A stretch of 64,000 nt of DNA from the NCBI GenBank assembly GCA_932294295.1, contig OW028581.1, forward strand, positions 9,941,526-10,005,525, written 5' to 3'. This DNA is from Alitta virens (Eukaryota; Annelida; Polychaeta; Phyllodocida; Nereididae). The notes beneath the pieces are model-generated. The model was given only the letters and a program-made list of their open reading frames with translations, did no database searches and was not told the origin of the DNA. Each line of letters opens with the position of its first letter. The first letter of the stretch is position 1. A program made the position numbers and the translations under genes. This document shows, one piece after another, positions 63,671 to 64,000 of this stretch.

Positions 63671-64000
63671 CAGAATTGTCAAACTCAATTTTCATTCAAA
63701 CCAAAATGGTTGGACTCAATGTTTGATTAATTCAGAATGGTCATACTGAATGTTTGATCAACTCAGAATAGTGAAACTCAATGATCGAACATTTCCGAAT
63801 TGTCAAACTCAATTTTCATTCAAACCAAAATGGTTGGACTCAATGTTTGATTTGCTCAGAATGGTCATACTAAATGTTTGACCAAATCAGAATAGTCAAA
63901 CTCAATGATCGAACATTTCAGAATTGTCAAACTCAATGATCGAACATTTCAGAATTGTCAAACTCAATTTTCATTCAAACCAAAATGGTTGGACTCAATG

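Larger units (their letters stand above)
1..64000 (+). repeat. Satellite DNA array filling the whole window
   Basis: The entire window is made of head-to-tail variants of a unit of about 31 bp whose shared start is TCAGAATnGTCAnACTnAAT. Four diverged classes (B 32 bp, C 30 bp, D 31 bp, A 31 bp) form 124-bp B-C-D-A blocks and 155-bp blocks with one extra A-like unit. All units examined run in the same direction; I saw no inverted segment and no non-satellite insertion. The longest open frame is 69 codons and lies inside the repeats. Stretches without a gene therefore hold only this satellite. Large tandem arrays of this kind are typical of eukaryotic heterochromatin; the family itself is not one I recognise. 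Both ends of the window cut units, so the array continues outside. Confidence 0.98.
41306..64000 (+). repeat. Family IV domain of the array
   Basis: Markers confined to this part are GATTTGCTCA (from 41,411), GAATCTTTGATC, ACATTTAGAATTGTCAAGC with a 1-bp deletion, GATCGCAAAATTCCAG with a 1-bp insertion (46,826, 49,333, 58,988, 61,804), and ACATTTTCGAATTG (49,895, 51,845, 53,516, 55,899, 59,550). The domain runs off the right end of the window. It is all repeat. Confidence 0.8.

Noticed and set aside
1..64000. CRISPR-like repeat/spacer layout from units of about 30 bp
   Set aside because: All units are related to each other and there are no unique spacers between constant repeats; no cas genes are present. 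The pattern is a diverged satellite.
1..64000. Bacterial or plasmid iteron-type replication origin
   Set aside because: Iteron clusters are short and flanked by genes. Here the repeats run for 64 kb with multi-level higher-order structure.
1..64000. Telomeric repeat
   Set aside because: No run of TTAGGG, TTTAGGG, TTAGG or similar short telomeric motif was seen on either strand.

Overview
The window is satellite DNA from end to end. I see no gene, RNA gene, transposon, CRISPR array or unique-sequence island anywhere in the 64 kb. Every stretch I compared is a head-to-tail variant of one AT-rich unit of about 31 bp (about 32% G+C, counted on one 124-bp block), always in the same orientation. 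Both window ends cut through repeat units, so the array is longer than 64 kb. An array of this size and order points to eukaryotic constitutive heterochromatin (centromeric, pericentromeric, or a sex or B chromosome) in a long-read assembly. I do not recognise the family and cannot name the organism.

Organisation is hierarchical. (1) The base unit is about 31 bp with four diverged classes, here called B (32 bp), C (30 bp), D (31 bp) and A (31 bp), plus an optional extra A-like unit A'. (2) These form compound blocks B-C-D-A of 124 bp and B-C-D-A-A' of 155 bp. (3) The blocks alternate 124+155+124+155 to give a 558-bp higher-order repeat (HOR); the clearest copy is 18,589-19,146. A 279-bp half-HOR also moves as a unit. 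(4) On top lie recent, nearly identical, kilobase-scale duplications with offsets of 829, 4,113, 1,820, 1,116, 1,271, 4,461/4,337, 1,704, 3,065, 3,218, 2,507, 1,671, 2,383, 9,655 and 14,978 bp. For the offsets I resolved, the size is a whole number of 31-bp units minus small named indels.

Layout. Family I (1 to about 19.1 kb) is marked by runs of 155-bp blocks, a CATATG site, a TTCCAACC variant and an 8-bp deletion variant, and contains two tandem 4,113-bp copies. Family II (about 19.1-23.7 kb) is closest to the plain 558-bp HOR. Family III (about 23.7-41.3 kb) is a nest of overlapping duplications marked by AATAATCGAAC. Family IV (about 41.3-64 kb) is marked by GATTTGCTCA, ATCTTTGATC, TTTAGAATTG and GATCGCAAAATTCC, and repeats a block of about 3 kb at a distance of 15 kb.

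The 62-69 codon open frames that recur in the window lie inside the repeat units. They recur only because the repeats do, and I reject them as genes. A possible functional element is the perfect 12-bp palindrome ATGATCGATCAT, found in one A-class variant; the other variant carries a one-mismatch version. Any role in protein binding, chromatin or centromere function is inference.
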